This document shows positions 24,429-33,351 of a DNA stretch of 64,000 nt, piece after piece (position 1 is the first letter of the stretch; every line of letters begins with the position of its first letter). The position numbers and the translations under genes were made by a program. Origin of the DNA: Xanthobacter autotrophicus. GTDB taxonomy: Bacteria; Pseudomonadota; Alphaproteobacteria; Rhizobiales; Xanthobacteraceae. The stretch lies in contig NZ_VAUP01000022.1 of assembly GCF_005871085.1 (NCBI RefSeq), forward strand, positions 62,001-126,000, written 5' to 3'. Under the pieces are notes generated by a model. The model searched no databases. It saw only the letters and a list, made by a program, of their open reading frames with translations, and was not told where the DNA came from.

Positions 24429-25307
24429 ATGTCTGCTATGGCTCGCGGCAACTTGGAAAACGGCGCAGACGACCTTGATCGCCGCGCAGCTGTGAGAACT
24501 GATTTGGACCGAACCGCATCCCTGCTGGCGGACGATGAAATGCCGCCTGTCACCGTGCACAATGCGGAAGGAGCTTCTGCGTTCCTCATTGTCGCGGATC
24601 ATGCGGGCAATGCCTTTCCGCGTTCAATGGGCCGGCTCGGCATTTCCGAGGCGGATCGAGCGCGTCACATCGCCTGGGATATCGGCATTGCGGGCGTGTG
24701 CCGCACGCTGGCGGAACGACTCGACGCTACCCTCATACAGCAGAATTACTCGCGACTCATCATTGACTGCAATCGCCCGCCCGCAGCTCCCTCCTCCATC
24801 CCGCCGGAGAGCGAGGCGACGCTGATCCCCGGCAACCTCGTCCTGAGCGACGAGGAAAGGGCCGCGCGTGAGCGGGAGCTCTTCCAGCCCTACCACGCGC
24901 GCATTGCCGCCGAGCTTGACCGCCGGGCGAAGGTCGGCCGGCCGACGGTGCTCGTCGCCATGCACAGCTTCACGCCCGTCTATCTCGGCGTCGCGCGTCC
25001 CTGGCAGGTGGGCGTACTCTACAACCACGACACTCGTTTTGCGAGCGCCACGCTCGCCGCTCTCCGGCAGGACAGCGGCCTCACCGTTGGCGACAACGAG
25101 CCATACAGTGTCGATGACACGACAGACTACACCATCCCCGTTCACGGAGAGCAGCGCGGACTGCTCCATACCGGCATCGAAATCCGGCAGGATCTGATCA
25201 CCGAACCCGCCGGGCAGGCGGAATGGGCGGCGCGCATGGCGGGCGCGTTCGCCATGGCACTGGAAACCTGCCCGCCGGACCGGAGTCCCGTGCCGCTGGC
25301 CGGCTGA
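24429..25307 (+). CDS. N-formylglutamate amidohydrolase family protein (HutG-like)
   Basis: 292 residues from ATG 24429; a GTG at 24390 and other Mets downstream (24438, 24540) are alternatives, so the N-terminus is uncertain. The FGase fold is clear: IVADHAGNAFPRSMGRLG, then HIAWDIGIAGVCRTLAERLDATLI, NYSRLIIDCNRP, VLVAMHSFTPVY and VGVLYNHDTRF. Conserved His, Asp and Glu residues would bind Zn. The family releases formate from N-formyl-L-glutamate or cleaves related N-acyl amino acids. A histidine-degradation operon is not visible nearby, so another substrate is possible. Confidence 0.85.
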   Translation: MSAMARGNLENGADDLDRRAAVRTDLDRTASLLADDEMPPVTVHNAEGASAFLIVADHAGNAFPRSMGRLGISEADRARHIAWDIGIAGVCRTLAERLDATLIQQNYSRLIIDCNRPPAAPSSIPPESEATLIPGNLVLSDEERAARERELFQPYHARIAAELDRRAKVGRPTVLVAMHSFTPVYLGVARPWQVGVLYNHDTRFASATLAALRQDSGLTVGDNEPYSVDDTTDYTIPVHGEQRGLLHTGIEIRQDLITEPAGQAEWAARMAGAFAMALETCPPDRSPVPLAG

Positions 25308-25310
25308 AAA

Positions 25311-25323
25311 CGCCGCGGCGGCG
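25311..25323 (+). terminator. GC hairpin after HutG-like gene
   Basis: CGCCG-3-CGGCG stem preceded by AAAA and followed by TATTTCTT, directly after the stop codon at 25307. It is short but has the GC stem plus T-rich tail of a simple terminator. Confidence 0.4.
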
Positions 25324-25447
25324 TATTTCTTGCTTTGTAAGACCGATCTGACATTCGAGGTGGCCGGTCTGCGACCCCGCCCTGCGCGACAGATGCACCC
25401 GCGACATCGCCGGGGCGAACTGTAACAGGCAGGAGGGGCCTCGACAC

Positions 25448-26815
25448 ATGGGCTCGAATACATTCGGACGCAGGCGGCACATGTGCGAGTGGGCGGATCT
25501 GGCCGCCGATGACACGGACCTTGCGGCCGTCCTGGCGGGAGGCCAGGGCCACCACCTCTCGCCCTTCCACCTCCTGTCGGTGCCGGGCATGAGCGCGGGG
25601 GACCAGCGGGCGTGCTCGGAACTGTGGACCCGCGAGCGGCGAGCGGCGGCTCAGGTCGAGCGGAATGCCCTCGCCTTCATCTTCCCGAACACGGAGCGCC
25701 GCAAGATCCGCCTCGGCTACCTCTCCAACGACTTTCATGAGCACGCCACCGCCCATCTCCTGATCGAGGTGCTGGAAGCCCATGATCGTGACGCGTTCGA
25801 GGTGAACGCCTATTCCTTCGGCGCCGACGACGGATTGCCCATGCGCCGACGTCTGATGGCGGCCTGTGACCGCTTCGTTGACATCTCCGACATGGCGGAC
25901 AGCGCGGCCGCGCAGCTCATCTATGACGACGCGGTGGACATTCTCATTGATCTCAAGGGTTTCACCGCGCGCGCCCGCTCCGGCATCGCCCTGCTGCGGC
26001 CGGCGCCGGTCGTGGTGAACTATCTTGGGTATCCAGGCACCATGGGCGCGGGGATCTGCGACTATGTCATCACCGATCCGTTCCTGACGCCCCTGGAAAG
26101 CGCGGACTTTTACGCCGAATCGTTCGCCTACATGCCGAACACCTACCATCCCCATGGCCGGCAAATGCCCGTGGGCGCAAAGCCCACGCGGCGGGAAGCG
26201 GGACTGCCGGAAGAAGGCTTCGTGTTCTGCTGCTTCAATCAGCCGTACAAGATTTCCCCGCAGATGTTCGACATCTGGTGCCGGCTCCTGTCCTGCGTGC
26301 CCGACAGCGTGCTGTGGCTGCTGGACACGCCCCATGCCACGGGCAACCTGCGCAGTGAGGCCATCGCGCGGGGGATCGATGCCCGGCGCCTGGTCTTCGG
26401 CGCCAATCTCGACCAGGCCGAGCATCTGCGACGGCTCCAGCTGGCCGACCTCATGTTGGACACGTCCCCCTTCAATGCCCACACCACTGCCAGCGATGCC
26501 TTGTGGGCCGGCCTTCCCTTCGTGACCTGCCCCGGGGACACCTTTCCGTCCCGCGTCGCCGGTAGCATCCTCCACGCCATCGGCCTGCCCGACCTCGTGA
26601 CCGACAGTCCGGATGCCTATTTCGACCTCGCCTATACCCTGGCGGTCGACGAAGAGCGCCTTGACGATGTGCGCGCCCGCCTCGCGGCCAACAGGCTCAC
26701 GGCGCCGCTGTTCGACGTGGCGGCCTATACCGCGGATCTGGAAGGCCTTTATGGCGCCATGTCGGCCCGGCATCGGGCCCATCTGCCGCCCGCGACCATT
26801 GGCGTGCACGGATAA
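25448..26815 (+). CDS. O-GlcNAc transferase-like glycosyltransferase (GT41 C-terminal domain), no TPRs
   Basis: 455 residues. After about 85 residues without TPR repeats, the GT41/SPINDLY catalytic domain follows: RKIRLGYLSNDFHEHATAHLL, VDILIDLKGFTARARSGI, VVNYLGYPGTMGAGICDYVITD, FVFCCFNQPYKISPQMFDIWCRLL and TSPFNAHTTASDALWAGLPFVTCPG. These are the blocks that bind UDP-sugar in OGT. Bacterial OGT-like proteins glycosylate Ser/Thr of proteins and normally carry long N-terminal TPRs that hold the substrate; here they are absent. The target is not visible. It stands alone between HutG-like and rpsU genes. Confidence 0.88.
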   Translation: MGSNTFGRRRHMCEWADLAADDTDLAAVLAGGQGHHLSPFHLLSVPGMSAGDQRACSELWTRERRAAAQVERNALAFIFPNTERRKIRLGYLSNDFHEHATAHLLIEVLEAHDRDAFEVNAYSFGADDGLPMRRRLMAACDRFVDISDMADSAAAQLIYDDAVDILIDLKGFTARARSGIALLRPAPVVVNYLGYPGTMGAGICDYVITDPFLTPLESADFYAESFAYMPNTYHPHGRQMPVGAKPTRREAGLPEEGFVFCCFNQPYKISPQMFDIWCRLLSCVPDSVLWLLDTPHATGNLRSEAIARGIDARRLVFGANLDQAEHLRRLQLADLMLDTSPFNAHTTASDALWAGLPFVTCPGDTFPSRVAGSILHAIGLPDLVTDSPDAYFDLAYTLAVDEERLDDVRARLAANRLTAPLFDVAAYTADLEGLYGAMSARHRAHLPPATIGVHG

Positions 26816-26946
26816 ATCCTGCACCGATGCGGTAAATCACGGCATATGTGCTAAGACGCCCACTTTCCGGTATGATGCCGGCAGACCTCGAGCGAGCGGT
26901 CGCGTTGCGGCCGGGGATTCGTGGCAACCCTCAGATTGGAACCGTT

Positions 26947-27213
26947 TTGCAGGTACTCGTCAGAGACAACAATATCGAACAGGCCCTGAAAGTCCTGAAG
27001 AAGCGCATGCAGCGGGAAGGTATCTTCCGCGAGATGAAGCAGCGCAAGGCGTATGAGAAGCCCTCCGAGCGTCGCGTCCGCGAAGCGGCCGAAGCCGTGC
27101 GGCGCACCCGCAAGGCTGCGCGCAAGAAGGCCCAGCGGGAAGGCTTGATCGCCGCGCCGAAGCGGACCTTGAAGCCCCGGACTGGCGCCGGTGCCGCCCC
27201 CGCGCCGCGCTGA
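26947..27213 (+). CDS. rpsU: 30S ribosomal protein S21
   Basis: 88 residues, starting [56 protein letters not shown] in the typical order. The family start corresponds to a TTG codon at 26947, with GGAA upstream. An in-frame extension to an ATG at 26848 would add 33 non-family residues. The C-terminal tail ([17 protein letters not shown]) is longer and Ala/Pro-rich. It binds 16S rRNA in the small subunit and helps initiation. A perfect palindrome follows as likely terminator. Confidence 0.93.
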   Translation: MQVLVRDNNIEQALKVLKKRMQREGIFREMKQRKAYEKPSERRVREAAEAVRRTRKAARKKAQREGLIAAPKRTLKPRTGAGAAPAPR

Positions 27214-27227
27214 ACCGGGTACCCTTC

Positions 27228-27249
27228 GGGCCGGATCGCGATCCGGCCC
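27228..27249 (+). terminator. 22-base perfect palindrome after rpsU
   Basis: Left arm GGGCCGGATCG, with the exact inverse following without loop. It starts 15 bases after the rpsU stop. The strong GC stem fits a transcription end, though no T-run is present. Confidence 0.55.
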
Positions 27250-27933
27250 GCCACGGGCTCCTCGCCCGTCCCTCAATATGCCCTCCGCCGCACCCCTCCC
27301 CCGCCGCCGTCATGCCGCCCCACCGGGGCCAGCCGCGGCGCCTTCGGGCCACGTGATCCTCGGCATACCGTCGCGCCTCGCGGATCGGGCCGTACCAGGC
27401 TCCGAAGCGTAGACTGCCGCGTTCACGTTCTCGCGATTTCCACCATCCAAAAGGCCAGAATTGACCGCCGCTTGCCGAAAATGACCCTACGGCATGGAAG
27501 GTATTTCAATACATCCGCGCAACATTCAAGGCGTCGCCAGAGCTTGATTGTTGCGAATGCGAGCACATTGCGAATATGTCTAAATTATGGCATTCGCAGC
27601 TCAAGCGGGCGGCAGTTTCTTGCTCAGTTTGCGCATGCTATGGCTAATTCATTCGAAATAAGAACAACAACCGAAACGAGGAAGCCGACCCGCTCTCGAT
27701 CCAGATGAAGACCTTTCGTTCAGGCAAGTTCTCAAGACCTGCCCCGAAGGACGTCTGCGACACGGCGCGACCCCGAAAGCAGTTGATTGGAAGCCATCCC
27801 CCCCCCCCGCGCCTGACCCGTCAGGAGCGACAGGAGAGGTGCGTCACCCTCTAGGAACAGATCGCTTCCGAGATACTGCGTCGCCGATTTCGCCTTCGGA
27901 CCTGAAAGTATCGGCTGCATGAAGGAGGCCGAA
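27250..27933. other. Gene-free gap with AT-richer stretch and C11 tract
   Basis: No convincing gene is found between rpsU and the oxidase-methyltransferase gene. About 27470-27720 is clearly AT-richer than both sides. An 11-base run of C lies at 27798-27808, about 125 bases upstream of the next start. The region may hold the cassette promoter and mark a junction of acquired DNA (inference). Confidence 0.5.
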
Positions 27934-30132
27934 ATGCGGTATGCGCCATCTCCTGCCCAATATTGTCGAGAGACTGCTGAACCCTGCACCGTCGCCATCA
28001 TAGGAGGTGGACCGGGGGGCCTATTCACAGCCCGACACCTCACCGACAAGCTCGGCGAAGCCTGCAAGATAAAGATCTTCGAAGCGAGCGAGCGCCTTGG
28101 CGGCAAGATCGTCACCAGCGAGTTCGCCGGCGTTGGGCCCTACGAGGCCGGCGTTGCGGAGATCTATGATTACTCCGCCCTCGGTCCCGACCCGCTCCGC
28201 CACCTGATAGAGACCGAACTCGGACTTGAAATCCGGCACATCGCCGGGGGCTCCTGCATCCTCGACGGGCAGATCATCCACGATATGGAGCATTTGGGAG
28301 AGGTTTTCGGATCGGAAGCCCGCGACCAGGTTGTTCGCTTCAAGCAGAAATGCGCGGAACTCCTGAGCGTCGAGGATTTCTACGCCAGCACCCGCAACGT
28401 CGACAACCACCACGCCTGGGCTCGCAAGTCGGGTGAGGAAACACTCTACAATGAGATCACCAATGATGCCGCCCGGCGTTACGTGCGCATCATGGCTCAC
28501 AGCGATGTCGCGGCCCCTCCACATCTCACAAATGGCCTTACATTCCTCAAGAATGTCCTGATGGATGTTCCCGGATACATGGACGTCTTCTCCGTGGTCG
28601 GTGGCAACGAGCAGATCGTGGACGGGCTGTGCGACCTCATCGACGCGGAGGTCCATCTCGGCGCCACGGTGAAGTCCGTGAAGCCGCTCTTCGACGGACG
28701 CTTCCAGCTGGATATCTGCACCCACGGCGCCGTCGAGCATGAGGTGGTCGACTATGTGGTCGTCTGCCTGCCCCTGACCGCTTTGTCCATCATCGACTGG
28801 CGCTCGCCGCACCTCAAGGCGGCCATGGACCAGCATATCAACTACTTCGACCGGCCCGGCCACTACCTGCGCGCCACACTGCTGTTCGAGCGCCCGTTCT
28901 GGCGCGAGCACATCTCCGGGGCATGGTGGATGCTCGATGCCTTCGATGGCTGCTGCGCCTACGACGAGGGCGCGCGCACCCCCATCGGACCATGGGGCGC
29001 GCTAGGCTTCCTCATCGCCGGCAACGCCGCTTTGGGCCTTGCAAACATGACCGACGAGGACATCGAGCGCCTTTGCCTCGACGCCCTGCCGCCGGCCTTC
29101 GGGGATGCGCGCCGGCTCCTGGTCGATCGCAGGATCCATCGCTGGATGGCGTCGGTGAATGCAATCCCCGGCGGCTATCCGGTGCGCAGCGCCTATGTGA
29201 ACCACCGCCCGGCGGCCAAGCAGTATCCCGGCCTTCTGGTGGTGGGCGACTACATGTTCGACGCCACGCTCAACGGCGTCCTGGATTCGGCCGATGCCGC
29301 CTCCGATATCGTCGTCAGCGAGGTCATGGCGCGGCGGCGCGCGCAGTTCGCGCCCCCCGCTCCGCGCCGCGACCGGCCCGCCGAAGCCACCGATGCCACC
29401 CGAACCGACACCGGTCGGAACGGGGCGCTTAACGGCAGCTACCTGTCAGAGATCATGGAATCCGCATGGGGCGTGCAGCCCGGCGCGCGGATCCTGCATT
29501 TCGGCTCGGGCTCCGGCAAGCTGTTGTCGGACCTGCGGGCCCTCGGATTCGATGCGGTGGGGGTCGAACCCTGCCGCGCCGCCTGGGAGGGCACCCCGCA
29601 CCGGCTGCGCGGACACAACCTGCGCCTCTGCCCGCAGCGGCTGCCGTTTCCCGACGGCTCGTTCGACGTGGTCATCGAAACCGGCCTGTGCCGGCTGGAG
29701 CGCGACCAGCTCACAGAGGTGATCACCGAGATCCGGCGCGTCGCCTCCCATGGCTTCATCCTGGGCTCGGTCACCAGCGACCTGCCCATCGAGGTCATCG
29801 AGCGCCATGAGATGCTCACCGGCATCAAGACGCTGACGTCCCGCTGGGGCTGGTCGGACCTGCTGTTGTCCCTGGGCTTCCGCTTCGCCTTCACCGACCC
29901 CGCCAAGCTCGACAGCGCATGGCGCCTTTCGGTGGGGGCGGGCGTGGCGCCCAGTGAATGGTTCGAGGATGCCGAGTGCCTGCGCTACTGCACCTACGAA
30001 GCCAGCCAGGAAACCGCATCGAGGGATATCGCCACGGCCGCCGAGGTCGCGCGGATTATTGCCGAGCACCTTTATGACGACGATCGCGTCCCCGTCCGGC
30101 CCATGGCCGCCCGAGCCGCCCTGATGCCTTGA
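27934..30132 (+). CDS. Flavin amine oxidase fused to class I SAM methyltransferase
   Basis: 732 residues. The ATG at 27934 is chosen because AAGGAGG lies five bases upstream; an ATG 15 bases earlier lies inside that site. The N-terminal FAD domain has IIGGGPGGLF near 22-31, then FEASERLGGKI near 49-59. The C-terminal FAD block YPGLLVVGDYMFDATLNGVLDSADAA is near 431-456. A Pro/Arg-rich linker (about 470-500) leads to a Rossmann methyltransferase domain: motif I ILHFGSGSGKLLSDL near 520, acidic residue in VGVEPC, and FPDGSFDVVIETGLCRL. One chain could oxidise and methylate one substrate. The fusion is unfamiliar to me; substrate unknown. It heads a tight three-gene operon. Confidence 0.82.
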   Translation: MRYAPSPAQYCRETAEPCTVAIIGGGPGGLFTARHLTDKLGEACKIKIFEASERLGGKIVTSEFAGVGPYEAGVAEIYDYSALGPDPLRHLIETELGLEIRHIAGGSCILDGQIIHDMEHLGEVFGSEARDQVVRFKQKCAELLSVEDFYASTRNVDNHHAWARKSGEETLYNEITNDAARRYVRIMAHSDVAAPPHLTNGLTFLKNVLMDVPGYMDVFSVVGGNEQIVDGLCDLIDAEVHLGATVKSVKPLFDGRFQLDICTHGAVEHEVVDYVVVCLPLTALSIIDWRSPHLKAAMDQHINYFDRPGHYLRATLLFERPFWREHISGAWWMLDAFDGCCAYDEGARTPIGPWGALGFLIAGNAALGLANMTDEDIERLCLDALPPAFGDARRLLVDRRIHRWMASVNAIPGGYPVRSAYVNHRPAAKQYPGLLVVGDYMFDATLNGVLDSADAASDIVVSEVMARRRAQFAPPAPRRDRPAEATDATRTDTGRNGALNGSYLSEIMESAWGVQPGARILHFGSGSGKLLSDLRALGFDAVGVEPCRAAWEGTPHRLRGHNLRLCPQRLPFPDGSFDVVIETGLCRLERDQLTEVITEIRRVASHGFILGSVTSDLPIEVIERHEMLTGIKTLTSRWGWSDLLLSLGFRFAFTDPAKLDSAWRLSVGAGVAPSEWFEDAECLRYCTYEASQETASRDIATAAEVARIIAEHLYDDDRVPVRPMAARAALMP

Positions 30133-30157
30133 AGCCGAACACGAAAGGGGCCCTGTC

Positions 30158-31030
30158 ATGCAAAGGACACTTCCCAATCCGTCGGTCGAGATTGAAGCCC
30201 GCGCGTGGCGCCTGCGCTTTCTCGATGCGCCGCCAGACCTCAACACGGATCTTGGCGCGGCGGACGTGATCGAGGTCAACGAGCCGCGCAAAGTCTACGC
30301 GGTCGCCGAGACGGTGGATCCGGCCGCCCCGCCGTCGCGGTTCGATGACGTGGGCGGACGCTCCCTGGCCCTGCTGTGGATGCCGCCCTTGGCGTTCGAC
30401 GGCGCGGATTCCGCATGGCTGGAGGGCATTCCCCTCGAAGGCCTGAAGGATGGCGGCCGGGTGGTCCGGGCGGGCCTGAGGACCTCGCGCGTGGTGTGGA
30501 CCAATGCGCGCGCCGTGATCTACGCCCCGCCAGACCAGTTCGCCGACGCGCGCGACGCCCTCGTCCGCTTCACCGTGCTGGAGCGCGACGTATGCGAGAT
30601 CGAGGCCGCCATGCCGGACATATGGGCCGAGATCCGCCGCACGGTGAAGCTTTCCCATACCGTGACGCGCGGGGATGTCCGCCGCAACTCCGCCTCGGTG
30701 GGCGCAATGACGGAACGCGTCACGGAGCTTAATCGCCGGGCCCTGCTCGACGATACGGCGCTGGAGCAGATGGCCCCGGCGCTCAGCCCCGCCTCCAAGC
30801 GGCTCTTCGCGGAGTTGGCGTTGCAGGCGAACCTCTTCGACCGGCTGGAAGCCCTGGGCGAGCCCCTCGACTTCGCCTTCGACTACCACGAGGTGGTGAA
30901 CAACCGCCTGACCGAGGCATCGCAATTCTTCCGGAGCTACAGGGTGGATTCCTGGATCCTCGCGGTGCTCGCCCTCGAACTGATCGCGACCAGCTATCCG
31001 TACATCGAACGGCTGTTCGCGCTGAACTGA
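30158..31030 (+). CDS. Protein of unknown function with C-terminal hydrophobic helix
   Basis: 290 residues, not recognised. The N-terminal 130 residues are mixed alpha/beta. The C-terminal half is helical: a possible coiled coil (MTERVTELNRRALLDDTALEQM), then LALQANLFDRLEALGEPLDFAFDYHEVVNNRLTEASQFFRSYRVD and a final hydrophobic segment WILAVLALELIATSYPYI. The last part loosely recalls the C-terminus of RMD1/DUF155 proteins, but I would not assign it. AAAGGGG precedes the start, 25 bases after the oxidase gene. It may anchor the oxidase-methyltransferase to the membrane (speculation). Confidence 0.72.
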   Translation: MQRTLPNPSVEIEARAWRLRFLDAPPDLNTDLGAADVIEVNEPRKVYAVAETVDPAAPPSRFDDVGGRSLALLWMPPLAFDGADSAWLEGIPLEGLKDGGRVVRAGLRTSRVVWTNARAVIYAPPDQFADARDALVRFTVLERDVCEIEAAMPDIWAEIRRTVKLSHTVTRGDVRRNSASVGAMTERVTELNRRALLDDTALEQMAPALSPASKRLFAELALQANLFDRLEALGEPLDFAFDYHEVVNNRLTEASQFFRSYRVDSWILAVLALELIATSYPYIERLFALN

Positions 31031-31044
31031 AGAGGAGACGTGTC

Positions 31045-31437
31045 ATGAGACTTCTGGCTGCCGCGGCCATCGCCGTCCTGGCGACATGCGCCCACGCTTC
31101 AGACTTCGAACTCACCGCCGATGAGATCCGCGCGCGCATGGTGGGCAACACCGTGGTCGGCATCGAGGACGGCGAATTCTACGCCGAATACCTGAGCCCC
31201 AACGGCGCCATCTATGGCCGCACCAAGCACGAGGCCTATCAGGGCTATTGGCGGATCGTCGGCAACAAGCTGTGCCTTGCCTACGATGAGGAGAATGGCA
31301 AGAAGATCAGCTGGAATTGTGTCTTCGTCGCTCTGACCGGTGATAAGATCATCTGGAACGACAATAACGAGACCTCCTACGCGCGGCTTTTGCCCGGCCG
31401 TGCGGAGAAGACAGCCGGGCAGGTCTCGCACAGATAG
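31045..31437 (+). CDS. Small exported protein of unknown function
   Basis: 130 residues with a signal peptide MRLLAAAAIAVLATCAHASD. The mature part starts ELTADEIRARMVGNTVVGIEDG and continues EFYAEYLSPNGAIYGRTKHEAYQGYWRIVGNKLCLAYDEENGKKISWNCVFVALTGDKI. This is a small beta-rich pattern with two Cys (in KLCLAY and WNCVF) that could form a disulfide. Similar exported proteins occur in alphaproteobacteria without known role. GAGGAGACG precedes the ATG, 14 bases after the previous stop. It is the third gene of the cassette. Confidence 0.72.
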   Translation: MRLLAAAAIAVLATCAHASDFELTADEIRARMVGNTVVGIEDGEFYAEYLSPNGAIYGRTKHEAYQGYWRIVGNKLCLAYDEENGKKISWNCVFVALTGDKIIWNDNNETSYARLLPGRAEKTAGQVSHR

Positions 31438-31560
31438 CCCTCCTCCCGGGCCCGCCGCAGTCCGGGAGCGAGCCCGGAGCATCGACGACCGTATTGTCGC
31501 AAACCGCGTCGCGGTGCTCCGGTGTCAGGGCGCAAGTCCCACTCAAGCCGCACCCTGCGG

Positions 31561-32451
31561 TCACAGGACAGCAGACGGCTTCAGCCCCAGTTCCCGGGCC
31601 AGCCAGTCGGCGAAGATGCGAACCGCCTTGCGCGGCTTGGATTTCGCCGGGAAAACCAGGAAGTGGCCCATGTAGCGCAGGTCATGGGCCACGCCGTCGA
31701 GGGGCGCCACCAGCCGACCGTCGGCGATCTCACGTTCAGCAAGGCGGGTGGATTCGAGCGTCACGCCAAGCCCATCCACCGCAGCCGCAATGGCCATGAA
31801 GCTGCGGTCGAACCGACTGCCGCGCGGGCTCGGCGGGGCCAGGCCATTGGCGAGAAACCACGCATTCCACCGCAGCCTCTTGTGTTCACTCTCGATCAGC
31901 GGATGGTCGTAGAGATCCGCCGGGATGCGGATGCCGGCCGCCATCTCGGGGGCGCAGAGCGGGCACACTACCTCTTCGCCCAAGGGAATGACGGTGAGCC
32001 CTTCCTGCCGGGGCGGGCCGTAGCAGATGTCCGCATCAAATTCATCATTCAGGAAGCGCGGATAATCCGTGCTGGCGGACAGGCGGATGTCGAAATCGGG
32101 ATGCTCGGCGATGAGCCGGCGCAGCCGTGGCATCAGCCACTGCGCCGCCATGCTGGGCGCGCAGTGCAGCCGCAAGTGGTTGCTGGCTCGTCCGCTGACC
32201 TGCTCGATGCCGTGCCGCAATTCGTCGAAGCCGTTGGAAACGCTGAGCTGGAGTGCCTCGCCCGCCGGATTGAGGCGAACCACCCGCCCTTCCCGCTCGA
32301 ACAGGGCAACGCCCATCAGGTCCTCCAGCTTGCGGATGGCGTGGCTGACCGCGCTCGGCGAGATGCCGAGTTCCTCGGAAGCGGCGCGGAACGAGCCGGT
32401 ACGGGCCGCAGCCTCAAAGGCGCGCAGGGCGCCGAGCGGAAGATTGTTCAT
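31561..32451 (-). CDS. LysR-family regulator, GcvA-like
   Basis: 296 residues from ATG 32451 (MNNLPLGALRAFEAAART); Met two codons earlier (32457) is an alternative. The HTH (residues about 1-60) contains SFRAASEELGISPSAVSHAIRKLEDLMGVALFERE. The rest is a periplasmic-binding-like effector domain with the GcvA-type FLANGLAPPSPRGSRFDRSFMAIAAAVDGLGVTLEST block. It is divergent from the SDR-transketolase-TRAP operon, with about 110 bases between starts, and is its probable regulator. Confidence 0.9.
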   Translation of the reverse strand: MNNLPLGALRAFEAAARTGSFRAASEELGISPSAVSHAIRKLEDLMGVALFEREGRVVRLNPAGEALQLSVSNGFDELRHGIEQVSGRASNHLRLHCAPSMAAQWLMPRLRRLIAEHPDFDIRLSASTDYPRFLNDEFDADICYGPPRQEGLTVIPLGEEVVCPLCAPEMAAGIRIPADLYDHPLIESEHKRLRWNAWFLANGLAPPSPRGSRFDRSFMAIAAAVDGLGVTLESTRLAEREIADGRLVAPLDGVAHDLRYMGHFLVFPAKSKPRKAVRIFADWLARELGLKPSAVL

Positions 32452-32560
32452 GCCCATATAGATGAACCAGATTCACCGGTTAGCGCAATTTTTGTGTTTT
32501 TTTCGACGCTTGGCTTCCGACACACTCCCACCAACCAAAATTGGATCGGGAGGACGTATC

Positions 32561-33310
32561 GTGCTGCTTAAGGGCAAGACCGCAGTCATTTCGGGGGGCG
32601 CCGGCGCGCGCGGCATCGGCTTTGCGACGGCCAAGACCTTCGCCGCCCAGGGCGCACGCGTCGCCATTCTGGACCTCGACGCGGCCGGCGCCGCCAAGGC
32701 CGCCGCTGAACTCGGTCCCGAACATGTGGGCATCGGCTGCGACGTGACCGACAAGGCCGACTGCGCCCGCGCCATCGGCGAGGTGCTCGCCGCCACCGGC
32801 CGGATCGACATCCTCATCAACAATGCGGGCATCACCCAGGCCATCAAGGTGTGGGACATCGACCCCGAGAGCTGGGCCCGCATCCAGGACGTGAACCTCA
32901 AGGGCGTGCTCTATCTGAGCCAGGCGGTGATGCCGCACATGCGCGAGCGCAAGGCCGGCGCCATCGCCTGCATGTCGTCGGTCTCTGCCCAGCGCGGCGG
33001 CGGCATTCTCGGCGGCGCGCATTATTCCGCCGCCAAGGCCGGCGTGCTCGGGCTGGCGAAGGCCATGGCCCGCGAACTCGGCGCCGACGGCATCCGGGTC
33101 AACTGCGTCACCCCCGGCCTGATCCAGACCGACATCAACGCCGGCAAGATCTCCGACGACGCGCGGGTGAAGATCCTGGAGAACATCCCGCTGAACCGTC
33201 TCGGCGTGCCGCAGGACGTGGCGAACATCTTCCTGTTCCTGGCCTCGGACCTGTCCGCTTACGTCACCGGCGCCGTGATCGACGTCAACGGCGGCATGCT
33301 CATCCATTGA
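32561..33310 (+). CDS. Short-chain dehydrogenase/reductase
   Basis: 249 residues with GTG start at 32561, which has GGGAGGACG just upstream; an in-frame ATG at 32462 would overlap the promoter. The NAD(P) motif GGAGARGIGFATA, NNAG and catalytic Ser...YSAAK (HYSAAKAGVLGLAKAMARELG) are intact, unlike the SDR at 19827. It probably oxidises a hydroxyl of the imported sugar acid or polyol (inference). It is the first gene of the plus-strand operon that runs to the 2-hydroxyacid dehydrogenase at 42455. Confidence 0.9.
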   Translation: MLLKGKTAVISGGAGARGIGFATAKTFAAQGARVAILDLDAAGAAKAAAELGPEHVGIGCDVTDKADCARAIGEVLAATGRIDILINNAGITQAIKVWDIDPESWARIQDVNLKGVLYLSQAVMPHMRERKAGAIACMSSVSAQRGGGILGGAHYSAAKAGVLGLAKAMARELGADGIRVNCVTPGLIQTDINAGKISDDARVKILENIPLNRLGVPQDVANIFLFLASDLSAYVTGAVIDVNGGMLIH

Positions 33311-33351
33311 GCGCTCCGGTGCTGCGGCGCCCAGCCTTCGAGGAAAACCAG

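Noticed and set aside
27472-27708. 78-codon plus-strand frame in the AT-richer gap
   Set aside because: No ribosome site, low-complexity tail and no recognisable pattern; left as gene-free sequence.
27798-27808. C11 tract as a frame switch inside a coding region
   Set aside because: The tract lies before the best start (27934) and no convincing frame runs through it on either strand; only a promoter/leader effect remains possible.
30158-31030. Assignment to RMD1/DUF155
   Set aside because: Only the C-terminal helix pattern is loosely similar; the N-terminal part does not match what I know of the family.
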